NCBI RefSeq assembly: GCF_900231165.1
Contig: NZ_LT960614.1
Location: 3,597,501 to 3,661,500, forward strand
Origin: Hartmannibacter diazotrophicus
GTDB lineage: Bacteria > Pseudomonadota > Alphaproteobacteria > Rhizobiales > Pleomorphomonadaceae
DNA length: 64,000 bases
Direction of reading: 5' to 3'
The first letter of the stretch is position 1. Every line of letters starts with the position of its first letter. The position numbers and the translations under genes are program-made. The notes under the pieces were generated by a model. It was not told where the DNA came from. It ran no database searches and was given only the letters and a program-made list of their open reading frames with translations. Positions 8,507 through 17,105 of this stretch are shown piece after piece.

Positions 8507-9310
8507 GTGACTGGAGCGAAGACGCTGATCGATCTGCTGAAGAACCGCTTTGGTCGGGGTGCGACGGCCGGACCGGAACCGGTCAGCCGTCGCAGGTTGT
8601 CGCTACCGCAGGACGACCGGCTGGTCATTTATGCCGTTGGCGACGTGCACGGGTGCTATCCGTTACTGCTCGATGCCGAAAGGCGCATCTGCGCCGATGC
8701 GGAGCAGCGCTCGGGCCACAAGCTCATCGTCATGCTGGGCGACTATGTCGACCGTGGCCCCAATTCCACCGACGTCCTGACGCATCTGTCATCGCCTCCC
8801 CCCAAGGGCATGCACCGGCTCTGCTTGTGCGGCAATCATGACGATGCCTTCCTGAAGTTCATCGCCTCGCCGCTTCGCTCGCTCAACTGGATCGATTTCG
8901 GCGGCTCCAAGACGATGATGTCCTACGGCGTGGACGTCGTGCCTCTTCTCGGCAACAAGCGCGGCCAGGCAAAACTCGTCGAGCTCGTCCGGGAAGTCAT
9001 CCCCCAGCTGCACATCAAGTTCCTGCGCTCGCTGCCCGTGACGTTGTCGGTGGGGCCGTATCTTTTCGTCCACGCCGGCATCGTGCCCGGCCTCGCCCTT
9101 GAGGAGCAGCGCGACGAGGATCTGATGTGGATCCGCGAGCCCTTCATCAGTCGCGGACCGATGCTGGAGGGCATGACCGTCATTCACGGCCACGTCGCCG
9201 CCAAGGAGCCGGTTTTCACGCGCGACCGGATCTGCATCGATACGGGCGCCTACGCCACCGGCAATCTGACCGTGCTGCGGCTCGAAAAGGGCAAGATCGA
9301 CCTCATTTGA
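8507..9310 (+). CDS. Metallophosphatase, PPP-type serine/threonine phosphatase family
   Basis: A 267-residue calcineurin-like phosphoesterase of the bacterial PrpA/ApaH-like branch. The metal-binding signatures are in order: GDVHG (residue ~48), GDYVDRG (~80), GNHD (~110), FVHAGI (~188) and HGH (~226). This is the full set for a two-metal active site. It lies 65 bp behind the sugar transferase and may be co-transcribed. In some rhizobia such phosphatases accompany polysaccharide genes. Substrate is unknown: phosphoprotein or dinucleotide are both possible. Confidence 0.85.
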   Translation: MTGAKTLIDLLKNRFGRGATAGPEPVSRRRLSLPQDDRLVIYAVGDVHGCYPLLLDAERRICADAEQRSGHKLIVMLGDYVDRGPNSTDVLTHLSSPPPKGMHRLCLCGNHDDAFLKFIASPLRSLNWIDFGGSKTMMSYGVDVVPLLGNKRGQAKLVELVREVIPQLHIKFLRSLPVTLSVGPYLFVHAGIVPGLALEEQRDEDLMWIREPFISRGPMLEGMTVIHGHVAAKEPVFTRDRICIDTGAYATGNLTVLRLEKGKIDLI

Positions 9311-9431
9311 CCCTGGCTCACCGATCTTGCAGGTTCGCCTTCACGGCGTCGCAGGACGGCTACGTATGGGCAGGCGCATCGACAGCCGGCGTCGTCTTGC
9401 TGAGGGTGCAGTTCACCTGAAGACCCGAGGA

Positions 9432-11330
9432 TCAGGCGGTCTCGAGACTGGCGGCGGGCTTCAGATGCCGCTTCTGGGCAGCGATCCGGAAGGGCGCATT
9501 GTAGGCCCCGTAGCCGCGATATCCGTTGCGCCGCTCGAGGAACTCAAGAAAGAGCCCCTCGCCGAAGCTTCGGCCATAGAGCTGGAAGAACTCTCCATCC
9601 TCATCGCGGTCGTAAAGGATGTTGGCCGCCCTGAGACGCGCCGAAAAGGCCGGATCGAGCCCGAACCGCGCTTCCAGATCGTCGTAATAGTTCGGCGAGA
9701 TCGCCAGCACGGGAAAGCCGTTCTTTTCCAGAGCGTCGGCCGTCTTGAAGATATCCGATGACGCGAAGGCGATATGCTGAACGGCCGATCCGAAGCTTTC
9801 CGCAACGAACTGCCCGGCCACCGTCCTGGGATTTTCCGCGCCGTTGAGGATCAGCCGGAAAGACTTGTTCCCGTTCTCGATCACCTGGCTGCGGACAAGG
9901 CCCGCCGGATCGACCACATCCACCATCGGCGCCTTTTCCGCATCGAAAATGGAAATGTAGAACAGCAGCCACGTCAGCATCTCGTCGTGCAGCATCGACT
10001 GGGCAATGTGGTCGATGCCGATCAGTGCCGCGTCGGCGACAGGCGCCTCGGGCTCGATGGAGCGAAAATCGATCTCCCAGAGTTGCTCCAGCTCGCTCAT
10101 CTCGTCGATGAAATGCATCAGCCCGCCGCCAAGGCCGCGAATGGCGGGAATGGAGAGTTCGCCGGGACCGATGAATTCGACGAAGGATTCGGCGCCGAGA
10201 GCTTCCGCGCGGGCCACCGTCGCCCCCGCGTCCTCGACCTTGAGGCCGATGTCGCAGACCGTGATGCCGTGGGCGAGAAAGGCCGTCCGCGCAAAGCCCG
10301 AGGTATGCGAATTGACCAGCAGGTTGACCCCGCCCTGGCGCCAGAGCGTGATGTCCTTGGAGACGTGCTTGGCCGTCCTGGTGAAGCCGGCCGCCTTGAA
10401 CAGGCGCGACAGCTCTCCCGCGGCCTCGCCGCCGGCCGCGAATTGGATGAACTCAATGCCGAAGGTCTCGATCGGCGCCGGCATGTTCGGCACCCGCCCG
10501 CGCACGACTTCCGGCTCCGCCCGGTAGACCTGATCCATCAGGTTGACGAGCGAGCGATGCCCGTCACGGGCGATGGATCTCGCGGACGCGCCCCGGAACT
10601 GGTCGTTGAAGATCTCAAGCGACAGCGGCCCGTCGTAACCCGTGGAGGCCACCGCCTGCATGAACTCCCGGACCGGCAGGTCGCCCTGCCCCGGCATGTT
10701 GCGGAAATGCCGGCTCCAGTAGAGCGTGTCCATGGCGATCAGCGGCGCGTCGGCCAGCTGCACCAGGAAGATGCGGTCGCCCGGAATCGCCCGGATCGAT
10801 TTCACATCGATCTTGTGCGACAGCGTGTGGAAGGAATCGAGAATGATGCCGATATTGGGGTGGTCGGCACGGCGCACGATTTCCCACGCATCGCGGTGGT
10901 CGTTGATATGCCGCCCCCAGGCCAGTGCCTCGTAGCCGACGCGCAGGCCCCGCTTCTGTGCCCGCTCGCCAAGTTCGGCGAAGTCGGCCGCGGCCCGGTC
11001 GATCCCCCCGATCGACAGCGGCGAGATGGACGAGCAGACCAGCATCAGGTCGGTGCCCAGTTCCTGCATCAGGTCGAACTTGCGCTCGGCGCGATCGAAG
11101 GCGCGCGAACGGTGCGGCTCCGGCAGCCCCTCGAAGTCGCGGAACGGCTGGAACAACGTGATTTGGAGTCCCGCGTCCCGGACCATCTGGCCGACGGTCG
11201 CCGGGGTTTCGTCGAAGGTGAGGAAGTCGTTCTCGAAGATCTCCACGCCGTCGAAACCGGCCAGCGCAATGGCCGACAGCTTTTCCTTCAGGTCACCGCT
11301 GATCGAGACCGTGGCGATGGATGTCTTCAT
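9432..11330 (-). CDS. quiC: Two-domain 3-dehydroshikimate dehydratase (QuiC-type)
   Basis: A 632-residue protein. Residues ~1-275 form an AP-endonuclease-2/sugar isomerase TIM barrel with metal ligands typical of 3-dehydroshikimate dehydratases (Glu in RVGYEALAWG, Asp in IILDSFHTLS, Glu in LSLEIFNDQF). Residues ~290-600 form a 4-hydroxyphenylpyruvate-dioxygenase-like VOC domain (IGIDHIAQSM; VQHIAFASSDIF; FFQLYGR). Known fused proteins of this design (Pseudomonas QuiC1) convert 3-dehydroshikimate to protocatechuate, linking quinate/shikimate to the beta-ketoadipate pathway. No quinate or protocatechuate genes are adjacent. The substrate of the HPPD-like half in this family is not settled. Confidence 0.87.
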   Translation of the reverse strand: MKTSIATVSISGDLKEKLSAIALAGFDGVEIFENDFLTFDETPATVGQMVRDAGLQITLFQPFRDFEGLPEPHRSRAFDRAERKFDLMQELGTDLMLVCSSISPLSIGGIDRAAADFAELGERAQKRGLRVGYEALAWGRHINDHRDAWEIVRRADHPNIGIILDSFHTLSHKIDVKSIRAIPGDRIFLVQLADAPLIAMDTLYWSRHFRNMPGQGDLPVREFMQAVASTGYDGPLSLEIFNDQFRGASARSIARDGHRSLVNLMDQVYRAEPEVVRGRVPNMPAPIETFGIEFIQFAAGGEAAGELSRLFKAAGFTRTAKHVSKDITLWRQGGVNLLVNSHTSGFARTAFLAHGITVCDIGLKVEDAGATVARAEALGAESFVEFIGPGELSIPAIRGLGGGLMHFIDEMSELEQLWEIDFRSIEPEAPVADAALIGIDHIAQSMLHDEMLTWLLFYISIFDAEKAPMVDVVDPAGLVRSQVIENGNKSFRLILNGAENPRTVAGQFVAESFGSAVQHIAFASSDIFKTADALEKNGFPVLAISPNYYDDLEARFGLDPAFSARLRAANILYDRDEDGEFFQLYGRSFGEGLFLEFLERRNGYRGYGAYNAPFRIAAQKRHLKPAASLETA

Positions 11331-11657
11331 GGCGCATCGCGCTCCTGTAGAAGGTCGGCGGCCACCATTTCAGGCAGGGTCGCGACCGATGACCTTTTCG
11401 GGAAAACCCCGGCAGCGCGCGGACTTGTGCGGGCAAAGAGCTGACCCCTCTCCGCCATCCGGACGTCGCTCGCCGATTGGTGCGCCCCGCAAGAAAGGCA
11501 AAAAGTCATTGGCAACAAAAGAATCTAAAAACCGCATCTGGCCGGAAATGGCCATGGCGCCTGTCGCATGCGGTGCTCGCGCACGCCGCATCAGGCATCA
11601 TGCATTTATTTCTAATGCAATCGGACCGGCAAAGGAAAGCGATACCAGTCCGGATCA
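11331..11657. other. Intergenic interval, no gene seen
   Basis: About 330 bp between the quiC start and the end of the 606-residue envelope protein, both on the minus strand. It must contain the quiC promoter. I see no hairpin terminator or clear operator. Confidence 0.5.
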
Positions 11658-13478
11658 TTAACGCCGGATCAGCAGTTGGCGCATCTCCCTTCGACCGCAG
11701 TCGCTGAGCATCTCGTTGATCGCGGCCTGATAGCCCCGCAGCGAGTATTCGACGTGGGCCACCTGACCGTCGCGGGTCATGCCGTCGATGGCGAGCAGGT
11801 TGCCCTGGGTCAGGCCTTCAAGGCTCTCGATCGACATCGCGTCGCCGCGTCCAAGGGACTGGACCTGATTGTTCATGACGCTGAGAGGGATGCCCCAGCT
11901 GCCGCCGCTTCCGAAGACCGCACCGCTGATCGGCGACTGCGGATCGTAATAGACGGCCGCATCGAACTTCTGCTCGATGAGCAGCGGATCATCGCCCGCG
12001 TCTTCCGGCACGAGGAACCAGATATAGGGCTGGATCGGCCGCCAGTTGCTCGGCGCCCAGCGTTCGGCCGGGGTGATGGCAAAGCAGGCCCGCCGTCCAT
12101 CCTGGAAAATCTCGCCCGTCTGCCAGTCGCGGAACTCCCGCTTGACCTCTGCCCCCGGCGGCAGGAGCGGCCGGAAGGATTCTTCGGCTTCGCGGGAAAT
12201 GAGCTGGTACTGCGCGGAAGACCGGTTGGTGTTCGAAATGCGCAGGCGATAGATACCCGACCCGATGCGGAAGCGATGGGTGATCGGCGCCCGGCTGGGG
12301 ATTTCGTCCAGGATCTGGCCATCGGCGTCATAGACCGCGACGACCGGATCGGGACCGCCATCGGTCGCGGCGGCGGTGAACTCCACCACGCCCGGGGCCT
12401 GCTTGCGGAAGGAATAGTCCTGCACGTCGGTCGCGTTGGCAAAGTCGCCGACGACAGAGCGCTGTTCCTCGGTCAGGATCAGGAGCTTGCCCGTCGCGCC
12501 GGTGAACGTGGCATCGCTCAGCTGCTCCACTGGGATGGGCGGCAGGGAATCGGGCGAGATCAGTCCGCGCTCGACGATGTCCTGCGACTGGCCGGGCAGC
12601 AGAATGCTGACCAGAACCCGGTAGGTGTTGCGCTTGCGCTCGACCTTGATGTTGGAGTTCCATGCCTCGCCGTCGCTGGACGGCTCGGCGCTCACAGGCT
12701 CGACCTTGATCACCTGCTCGGAGCCGATGACCTTGGTCGACATCTTCCCCCGGGCATCGTTCACGGCAAGCCGCGTCTGGTCGATGAAGGATTCCGTCCA
12801 GCGCGCCGGCGCCTCGCCCTCGCCTTCCACCTCGGCGGAAAGATAGACGACGGTTGTCTTGCCGTTCTTGGCCTGGCGCACCATCTCGCTCGCCGCCCTG
12901 GCAAAGATGGAATCGAGCGACTCGACCGGATCGCCGATCTGGTCTTCCGGCAGCACGAAGGCGGTGGACTGAGCCGCGCAGCCGCCGAGGCCCTGGGCCT
13001 TCAGCGTCAGCAGGAACTGGCCTGCCGGCGTCGCCGTCACATTGGCCGAGGTGAAGAGGTAGCTGTCGCGATAAAAGTCGACGGTCGGGTTGGGTCCGAA
13101 GGCCTCGCCGTTCACATAGGCCCTGAGGGTCGTCAGATCGGCCGGCGGGATTTCCCGGCGCCATCCGGTCTGCTCGCTCTGGAACAGGCTGTCGAAGGCC
13201 GCGTCGAGCTTGGCCTGCATCAGGTTGCGCAGCGGGTCCGAGACATAGGGATTGTTTCGGGAAAGCCCGGCATTGTCGACGATCAGCCTTGGCGTCGTCT
13301 CGCGAATGCAGCTCGCCTTGACCTTGGACCAGAGGTCGGCGACGGCCTCGGTCTGCACCGTCGTCGGACGGCCGACATCCAGCGGCGGCGGATTGTCGGC
13401 CGCAGCAGGCCGGGCGGCAGCGAGGACCCCCGACAGAACGGCAAGCACAAGCCCGCCTCTACGAACGATCGCCGTCAC
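11658..13478 (-). CDS. Exported multidomain protein with PPC-like and IalB-like regions
   Basis: A 606-residue protein starting at GTG, with GGGGG 7 bp upstream. A Sec signal peptide ends near AAADNPPP (residues 1-28). Residues ~40-340 match no family I know. Residues ~370-450 read like a pre-peptidase C-terminal beta-sandwich (VVAVYDADGQILDEI; GSGIYRLRISNTN). Residues ~480-600 resemble the invasion-associated-locus-B fold: a Cys in RRACFAI, alternating strands, and a final Cys in LSDCGRR. That gives a likely disulfide in a periplasmic or surface protein. It is the last gene of a minus-strand set with a lipoprotein and a protease. Domain readings are by eye and moderate in confidence; function is unknown. 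Confidence 0.75.
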   Translation of the reverse strand: MTAIVRRGGLVLAVLSGVLAAARPAAADNPPPLDVGRPTTVQTEAVADLWSKVKASCIRETTPRLIVDNAGLSRNNPYVSDPLRNLMQAKLDAAFDSLFQSEQTGWRREIPPADLTTLRAYVNGEAFGPNPTVDFYRDSYLFTSANVTATPAGQFLLTLKAQGLGGCAAQSTAFVLPEDQIGDPVESLDSIFARAASEMVRQAKNGKTTVVYLSAEVEGEGEAPARWTESFIDQTRLAVNDARGKMSTKVIGSEQVIKVEPVSAEPSSDGEAWNSNIKVERKRNTYRVLVSILLPGQSQDIVERGLISPDSLPPIPVEQLSDATFTGATGKLLILTEEQRSVVGDFANATDVQDYSFRKQAPGVVEFTAAATDGGPDPVVAVYDADGQILDEIPSRAPITHRFRIGSGIYRLRISNTNRSSAQYQLISREAEESFRPLLPPGAEVKREFRDWQTGEIFQDGRRACFAITPAERWAPSNWRPIQPYIWFLVPEDAGDDPLLIEQKFDAAVYYDPQSPISGAVFGSGGSWGIPLSVMNNQVQSLGRGDAMSIESLEGLTQGNLLAIDGMTRDGQVAHVEYSLRGYQAAINEMLSDCGRREMRQLLIRR

Positions 13479-13562
13479 AACACAACCCCCATGTATCTGG
13501 TCTCGCCACCTGAAAGGCGAAGACCGGACACCCCTTCGGCGCCCGGCCTCTGGCAGCCTGTC

Positions 13563-14063
13563 TTACGCCTCGGGCGCTTCCCACGTCGGCTTGCCCGCAA
13601 CGCGCACCTGGCACTCGGACGTGGAGCCGGAACCCGCAGCCTTTCCGTCGACCGTCTTGCTGTACTGGATGTCGCGGCACAGCAGCGCCGAGTCGCTCTT
13701 CTTGTTGTAGGTCTTGGTCGGCTTGGCCGTGTACTTGACCCGCTGACCCTTGGAATTCTTGAAGGTGCCGGTCGACGCCTGACCGCCGGAACGGGCGGCC
13801 CGGTAGACAACCCGCTGCTGCTGCTGGCGCTCGATCGCATCGCCGATGATCGCACCGGCGAAGGCGCCGACGAGACCGCCGATGAGGCAGCCGGCACCGG
13901 CATTGTCCGAAACGGCCGCGCCCACCGCGCAGCCGGCACCGCCGCCGAGCACGGCGCCCATGGTCGCTCCCTTGCCTGAGGTCTGGCATCCGGCAAGCCC
14001 CAGTCCGGCCACGGCAACCACCACGATCGCCACCCGGCTCATCTTCACGTTTGTCATCTGCAT
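13563..14063 (-). CDS. Glycine-zipper outer-membrane-type lipoprotein
   Basis: About 166 residues. It has a lipoprotein signal with lipobox LAGC, then a long glycine-zipper region (residues ~25-75, GAVLGGGAGCAVGAAV and GGLVGAFAGAIIGDAI) as in Rick17/OsmB-type proteins. A QQQQ turn and a basic C-terminal domain with two Cys (LLCRDIQ; SECQVRV) follow. Start choice: ATG at 14063 has GGGGA 5 bp upstream; ATG at 14057 is nearly as good. It sits between the protease gene and the 606-residue protein on the same strand. It probably associates with or inserts into the outer membrane. Confidence 0.8.
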   Translation of the reverse strand: MQMTNVKMSRVAIVVVAVAGLGLAGCQTSGKGATMGAVLGGGAGCAVGAAVSDNAGAGCLIGGLVGAFAGAIIGDAIERQQQQRVVYRAARSGGQASTGTFKNSKGQRVKYTAKPTKTYNKKSDSALLCRDIQYSKTVDGKAAGSGSTSECQVRVAGKPTWEAPEA

Positions 14064-14121
14064 TTGCTTCCCCAATAGCAATTGCCGATCCCCCCGGGGC
14101 CGGCCAGCGAGTTGCGCGTCG

Positions 14122-15078
14122 TCAATCCCTGCAGGCAGCTCCCTGCTGGAAGGATTGATGACGCGATTTCAGAAAATGTCGGATTTCGTCGACGGTCTGG
14201 GCGAAGGCGAAGCCTGTCGCGACACTTGTAATGCCTTCCTGCGCCACGACATTGCCGGCCTGGTCCCGGCCTGGCACGATGACGGTCGCATTGTCCATGG
14301 CGCCCCACGTGTTGACGCCGACGACCTGTCCGCAGGCATTGATCAGCGGCCCGCCGCTGTTGCCATGATGGATGAGCGCCGAATGCGTGACGACTTCCAC
14401 GCCGTTGCTCCGCTCCATGACATTCTGCACGGCGCCCGAGGAGATCACGACTTCAGGCACGGCCGAGAGGTCTCCCTGCAGGAAATCCGCGCGTCGCTGG
14501 TCGTTCTTGCCGACGACACCCGGAAACCCGATCGCATAGACGTCCGAGAGGCTTTCCACCGGCTCGCCGATCTCCAGCATGGATTGGCCGAGCGGCTTTT
14601 CGATGCGCAGCAGCGCGAAGTCCTCGCGCTTGTTCCGGGCGGCGTGGGAATCTGCCAGGACAGTGGCCTTGACATAGGTCTGGCCGGCAATCGAGACGAG
14701 AAGCATCGATGCCCCGTCGACGACATGGCTGTTCGTGAGCAGGGTCTGCGGATCGAGAAAGAACCCCGTTCCCGTGGAAAGGGTCTCCTTGATGCTGCCG
14801 TCTTCGGCCTTGGTCTCGCCGAAGTTGACGACAAAGACGACGGCCTCATGGGCCGCAGCCCTGAGCTCGTCCTTGGAAAGTTTGTGCGTTCCCCGTCCGC
14901 CGAGCACGCCACCGAGCGGCAGGGAGCTGGACGGGGACTTCTTGGCGGTGGAAGCCGGCGGCGACGCCGCGCCGCTTGAGCCGCCGATCAGGTCATTGAG
15001 ATTGGCCGCACCCGCGGCAAGAGGGGCGACCAGGCAATACGCAGCGACCAAACAAGCCAGTTTTGACTTGAACGTCAT
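14122..15078 (-). CDS. Secreted trypsin-like serine protease
   Basis: A 318-residue protein with a Sec signal peptide (residues 1-24, cut after AAGA). A short Ser/Pro-rich linker leads into a chymotrypsin-fold protease domain (~75-310). The catalytic triad is visible: His in TNSHVVDGA, Asp in EDFALLRIE, and Ser in HHGNSGGPLIN. No PDZ domain follows, so this differs from DegP/HtrA. The ATG at 15078 has a GGGGGG run just upstream; longer N-termini lack one. It lies among minus-strand envelope genes opposite an OmpA-like set. Targets are unknown; processing of the neighbouring exported proteins is a reasonable guess. Confidence 0.85.
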   Translation of the reverse strand: MTFKSKLACLVAAYCLVAPLAAGAANLNDLIGGSSGAASPPASTAKKSPSSSLPLGGVLGGRGTHKLSKDELRAAAHEAVVFVVNFGETKAEDGSIKETLSTGTGFFLDPQTLLTNSHVVDGASMLLVSIAGQTYVKATVLADSHAARNKREDFALLRIEKPLGQSMLEIGEPVESLSDVYAIGFPGVVGKNDQRRADFLQGDLSAVPEVVISSGAVQNVMERSNGVEVVTHSALIHHGNSGGPLINACGQVVGVNTWGAMDNATVIVPGRDQAGNVVAQEGITSVATGFAFAQTVDEIRHFLKSRHQSFQQGAACRD

Positions 15079-15299
15079 TGTGGGCCCCCCTCGAAATACA
15101 GTCTCCTGGAAAGTCGCCAGTCTCAAAGCGGCGTAAAATTGAAAAATTCGGTTGTGTCTTGCCCCGTCAATACACTCAGTGACCATACCATTGCGCGCGG
15201 AGTCAAGCCATTGGGCAGTCTCGAAAGGTCACTCCTTGCGCGCTCGGTAAACGGGCGACCGCATTCTGGCGAGGGCCAGCGACGGCCGTGCAACGCCGA

Positions 15300-16073
15300 T
15301 CAGCGTTGCCCGGGCCGGCCACAGGGCACGATCGGCCCGCCCGGATAGAAATCGTCGAGGACACGCACCGGGCGCGGGCAGTCGCCGGGCCGGTAGTCGG
15401 GGGCAGCCTCATAGACCGGAACGGTGACCGGACGCTCGTTCGTGACCCGGACCCGCGGCATGGCGGGCTGGGGACGGGGCGAGGGCGCGCCGGGGGCGGT
15501 GCCGCGCGCGACCGGCATCGGCACCTGGCCGTCGAACGCATAGACCGGACCGACAAAGGCGGAGTCGAGGGCGACTGTTCGCGCCGCGTCGGCCGGGGCA
15601 TTGGCAAGCCGGATCGGCATCACCGACACGTCGGTGGCAACGCCCCCGCGATTGCTGGCCATGCCGAGCGCCGCGATCACCAACCGCTCCGGCTTCATCG
15701 AGGGGACGGTGGACAGGAACTTGGAGCGAAGCGCCTGGGCACGGGTATAGGCAAGCGCCCGGTCGGCCGAATTGCCGACCTGGAAGCCGACCGTCATCAG
15801 CACGAGGCCGTCGCGCCCGAGCTTCGGGGACAACTCGCTCACGGCACTCCCGAACTCCTTGGCTTCGCGAGTGCCGAGCTCCTTGGCCGCATGGGCGTAT
15901 CGCACTGTGAGATTGCTGCGCCTGGCCGGGTCGAAGCGGGCCTCGATGCTGCGGCTCGGAAATTGCAGCATCAGCGACTGCTCTCCCGCGGCGAAGCTCT
16001 TCGCGGAAGGGTAAAAGGCACTGAGAAGCGTCGCAACGATGGCGACGAGGAAAGTCCTGCGACGGGCAACCAT
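15300..16073 (-). CDS. Exported protein of unknown function, proline-rich C-terminus
   Basis: A 257-residue protein with a signal peptide (residues 1-29, cut near SFAAGE). The mid-region (~45-165) is predicted alpha/beta. It contains RALAYTRAQALRSKFLS and the phrase VLMTVGFQVGNSAD, reminiscent of OmpA-like periplasmic folds but without the peptidoglycan-binding signature. Residues ~190-215 are Pro-rich. The tail has two Cys (GDCPRPVRV; IVPCGRP). It is the first gene of the minus-strand envelope set and is divergent from the OmpA-like gene at 16420. No family is recognised with confidence. Confidence 0.7.
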   Translation of the reverse strand: MVARRRTFLVAIVATLLSAFYPSAKSFAAGEQSLMLQFPSRSIEARFDPARRSNLTVRYAHAAKELGTREAKEFGSAVSELSPKLGRDGLVLMTVGFQVGNSADRALAYTRAQALRSKFLSTVPSMKPERLVIAALGMASNRGGVATDVSVMPIRLANAPADAARTVALDSAFVGPVYAFDGQVPMPVARGTAPGAPSPRPQPAMPRVRVTNERPVTVPVYEAAPDYRPGDCPRPVRVLDDFYPGGPIVPCGRPGQR

Positions 16074-16419
16074 GGTCCTGATCCTTCGGTCGTGCGCCGG
16101 ACCGCGTCACCGCGATGTCCTTGGCGCTGTTGCCGACGGCATGGACAGGCCTGCACCCGTTTTGCCGGCAGCGCCCGAAAAAACGACGAATGTCCTGCAG
16201 GCGTTCATGTTAACCAGAAGTGGAAAGACTGCCTTAACCAGACAGACCCGCTGGGTTGTAAATCTTTACAAGCAGCAACGTTCAATTCTATCAATTGCAT
16301 TGCGGAAAGTTGCTCTCGGACCTCAACAAGAAGAAATTTTTCCGGGCATGGCGAAATCGGGGCTGAATTGGCCATGACCGTGATCGAGTTCGACAGAGCC
16401 TACTTGGGGGACCGCTGCC
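16074..16419. promoter_or_regulatory. Divergent promoter region of the two envelope gene sets
   Basis: A 346-bp non-coding interval separating the minus-strand set (first gene start 16073) from the plus-strand set (16420). The section ~16200-16330 is AT-richer than its surroundings, so promoters probably lie there. I cannot assign individual sites. Confidence 0.5.
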
Positions 16420-17052
16420 ATGCCACGTATTTGCCGATCGACGCGCCATTGGGTCATTGCCGCATTTTCCTGCGCGGCCATTCTCGCCGGAGCTGAAGCC
16501 CCCGCCGTCGCCGGTGGGACCGATGCCTCGGCCACATCCATCATCCGCCAGCTGGCGCCGACGGCACCGTCGTCCCAAAGCACGATCACGTCGCCTTCGC
16601 CCGGCGGCACAGACAAGCGCGCAACGCGGCTCATTCGCCAGCCGGCCACCGTGCACGCTCATTCGATCCGCTCGCGGCCCGTCACGATCGTCATCGATCG
16701 CGCCTACAGCCTCGACTTCGATGTCTTCTTCGAATTCGACAGCGCCGCCCTGACGCCATCGGCCAAGGCATCGCTGCGCGAACTCGGACGCGCTCTCTCC
16801 TCGGCGGAACTGTCGCGTTACGATTTCCTCGTCGCCGGCCACACCGACGCCAAGGGGGACGCCGCCTACAATCTCGACCTGTCCGCCCGCCGCGCCATTG
16901 CGGTCGCCCGATACCTGATCGACGCCTTCCCGATCGATCCCTCACGCCTTTACACCGCCGGTTTCGGCGAGACGCAGCTGCGCCGTCCCGACCAGCCGAC
17001 TGCCGGTATCAACCGCCGCGTCGAGGTGAGCCTCGTCGCCGAGATCCAGTGA
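16420..17052 (+). CDS. OmpA-family peptidoglycan-binding protein
   Basis: A 210-residue protein with a signal peptide (residues 1-31) and a disordered linker (~32-85). The C-terminal OmpA-like domain (~100-208) includes FFEFDSAALTPSAKASLRELG, the diaminopimelate-binding core LVAGHTDAKGDAAYNLDLSA, and NRRVEV near the end. No beta-barrel is present, so it is a soluble periplasmic peptidoglycan anchor, or it joins the outer membrane through partners. It opens the plus-strand envelope set; the next gene starts 53 bp downstream. Confidence 0.87.
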   Translation: MPRICRSTRHWVIAAFSCAAILAGAEAPAVAGGTDASATSIIRQLAPTAPSSQSTITSPSPGGTDKRATRLIRQPATVHAHSIRSRPVTIVIDRAYSLDFDVFFEFDSAALTPSAKASLRELGRALSSAELSRYDFLVAGHTDAKGDAAYNLDLSARRAIAVARYLIDAFPIDPSRLYTAGFGETQLRRPDQPTAGINRRVEVSLVAEIQ

Positions 17053-17105
17053 TCAACGCCGGAGGGCTGTCACACGTCCGGCCAATTCATTTTCAGGGGG
17101 TTACA

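Noticed and set aside
11676-13979. Very long open frame antisense to the 606-residue envelope protein and the lipoprotein
   Set aside because: It covers two real genes with signal peptides on the other strand and its translation has shadow composition. The same applies to long antisense frames opposite the ABC ATPase (2.1-3.8 kb), quiC, the diguanylate cyclase and tctA.
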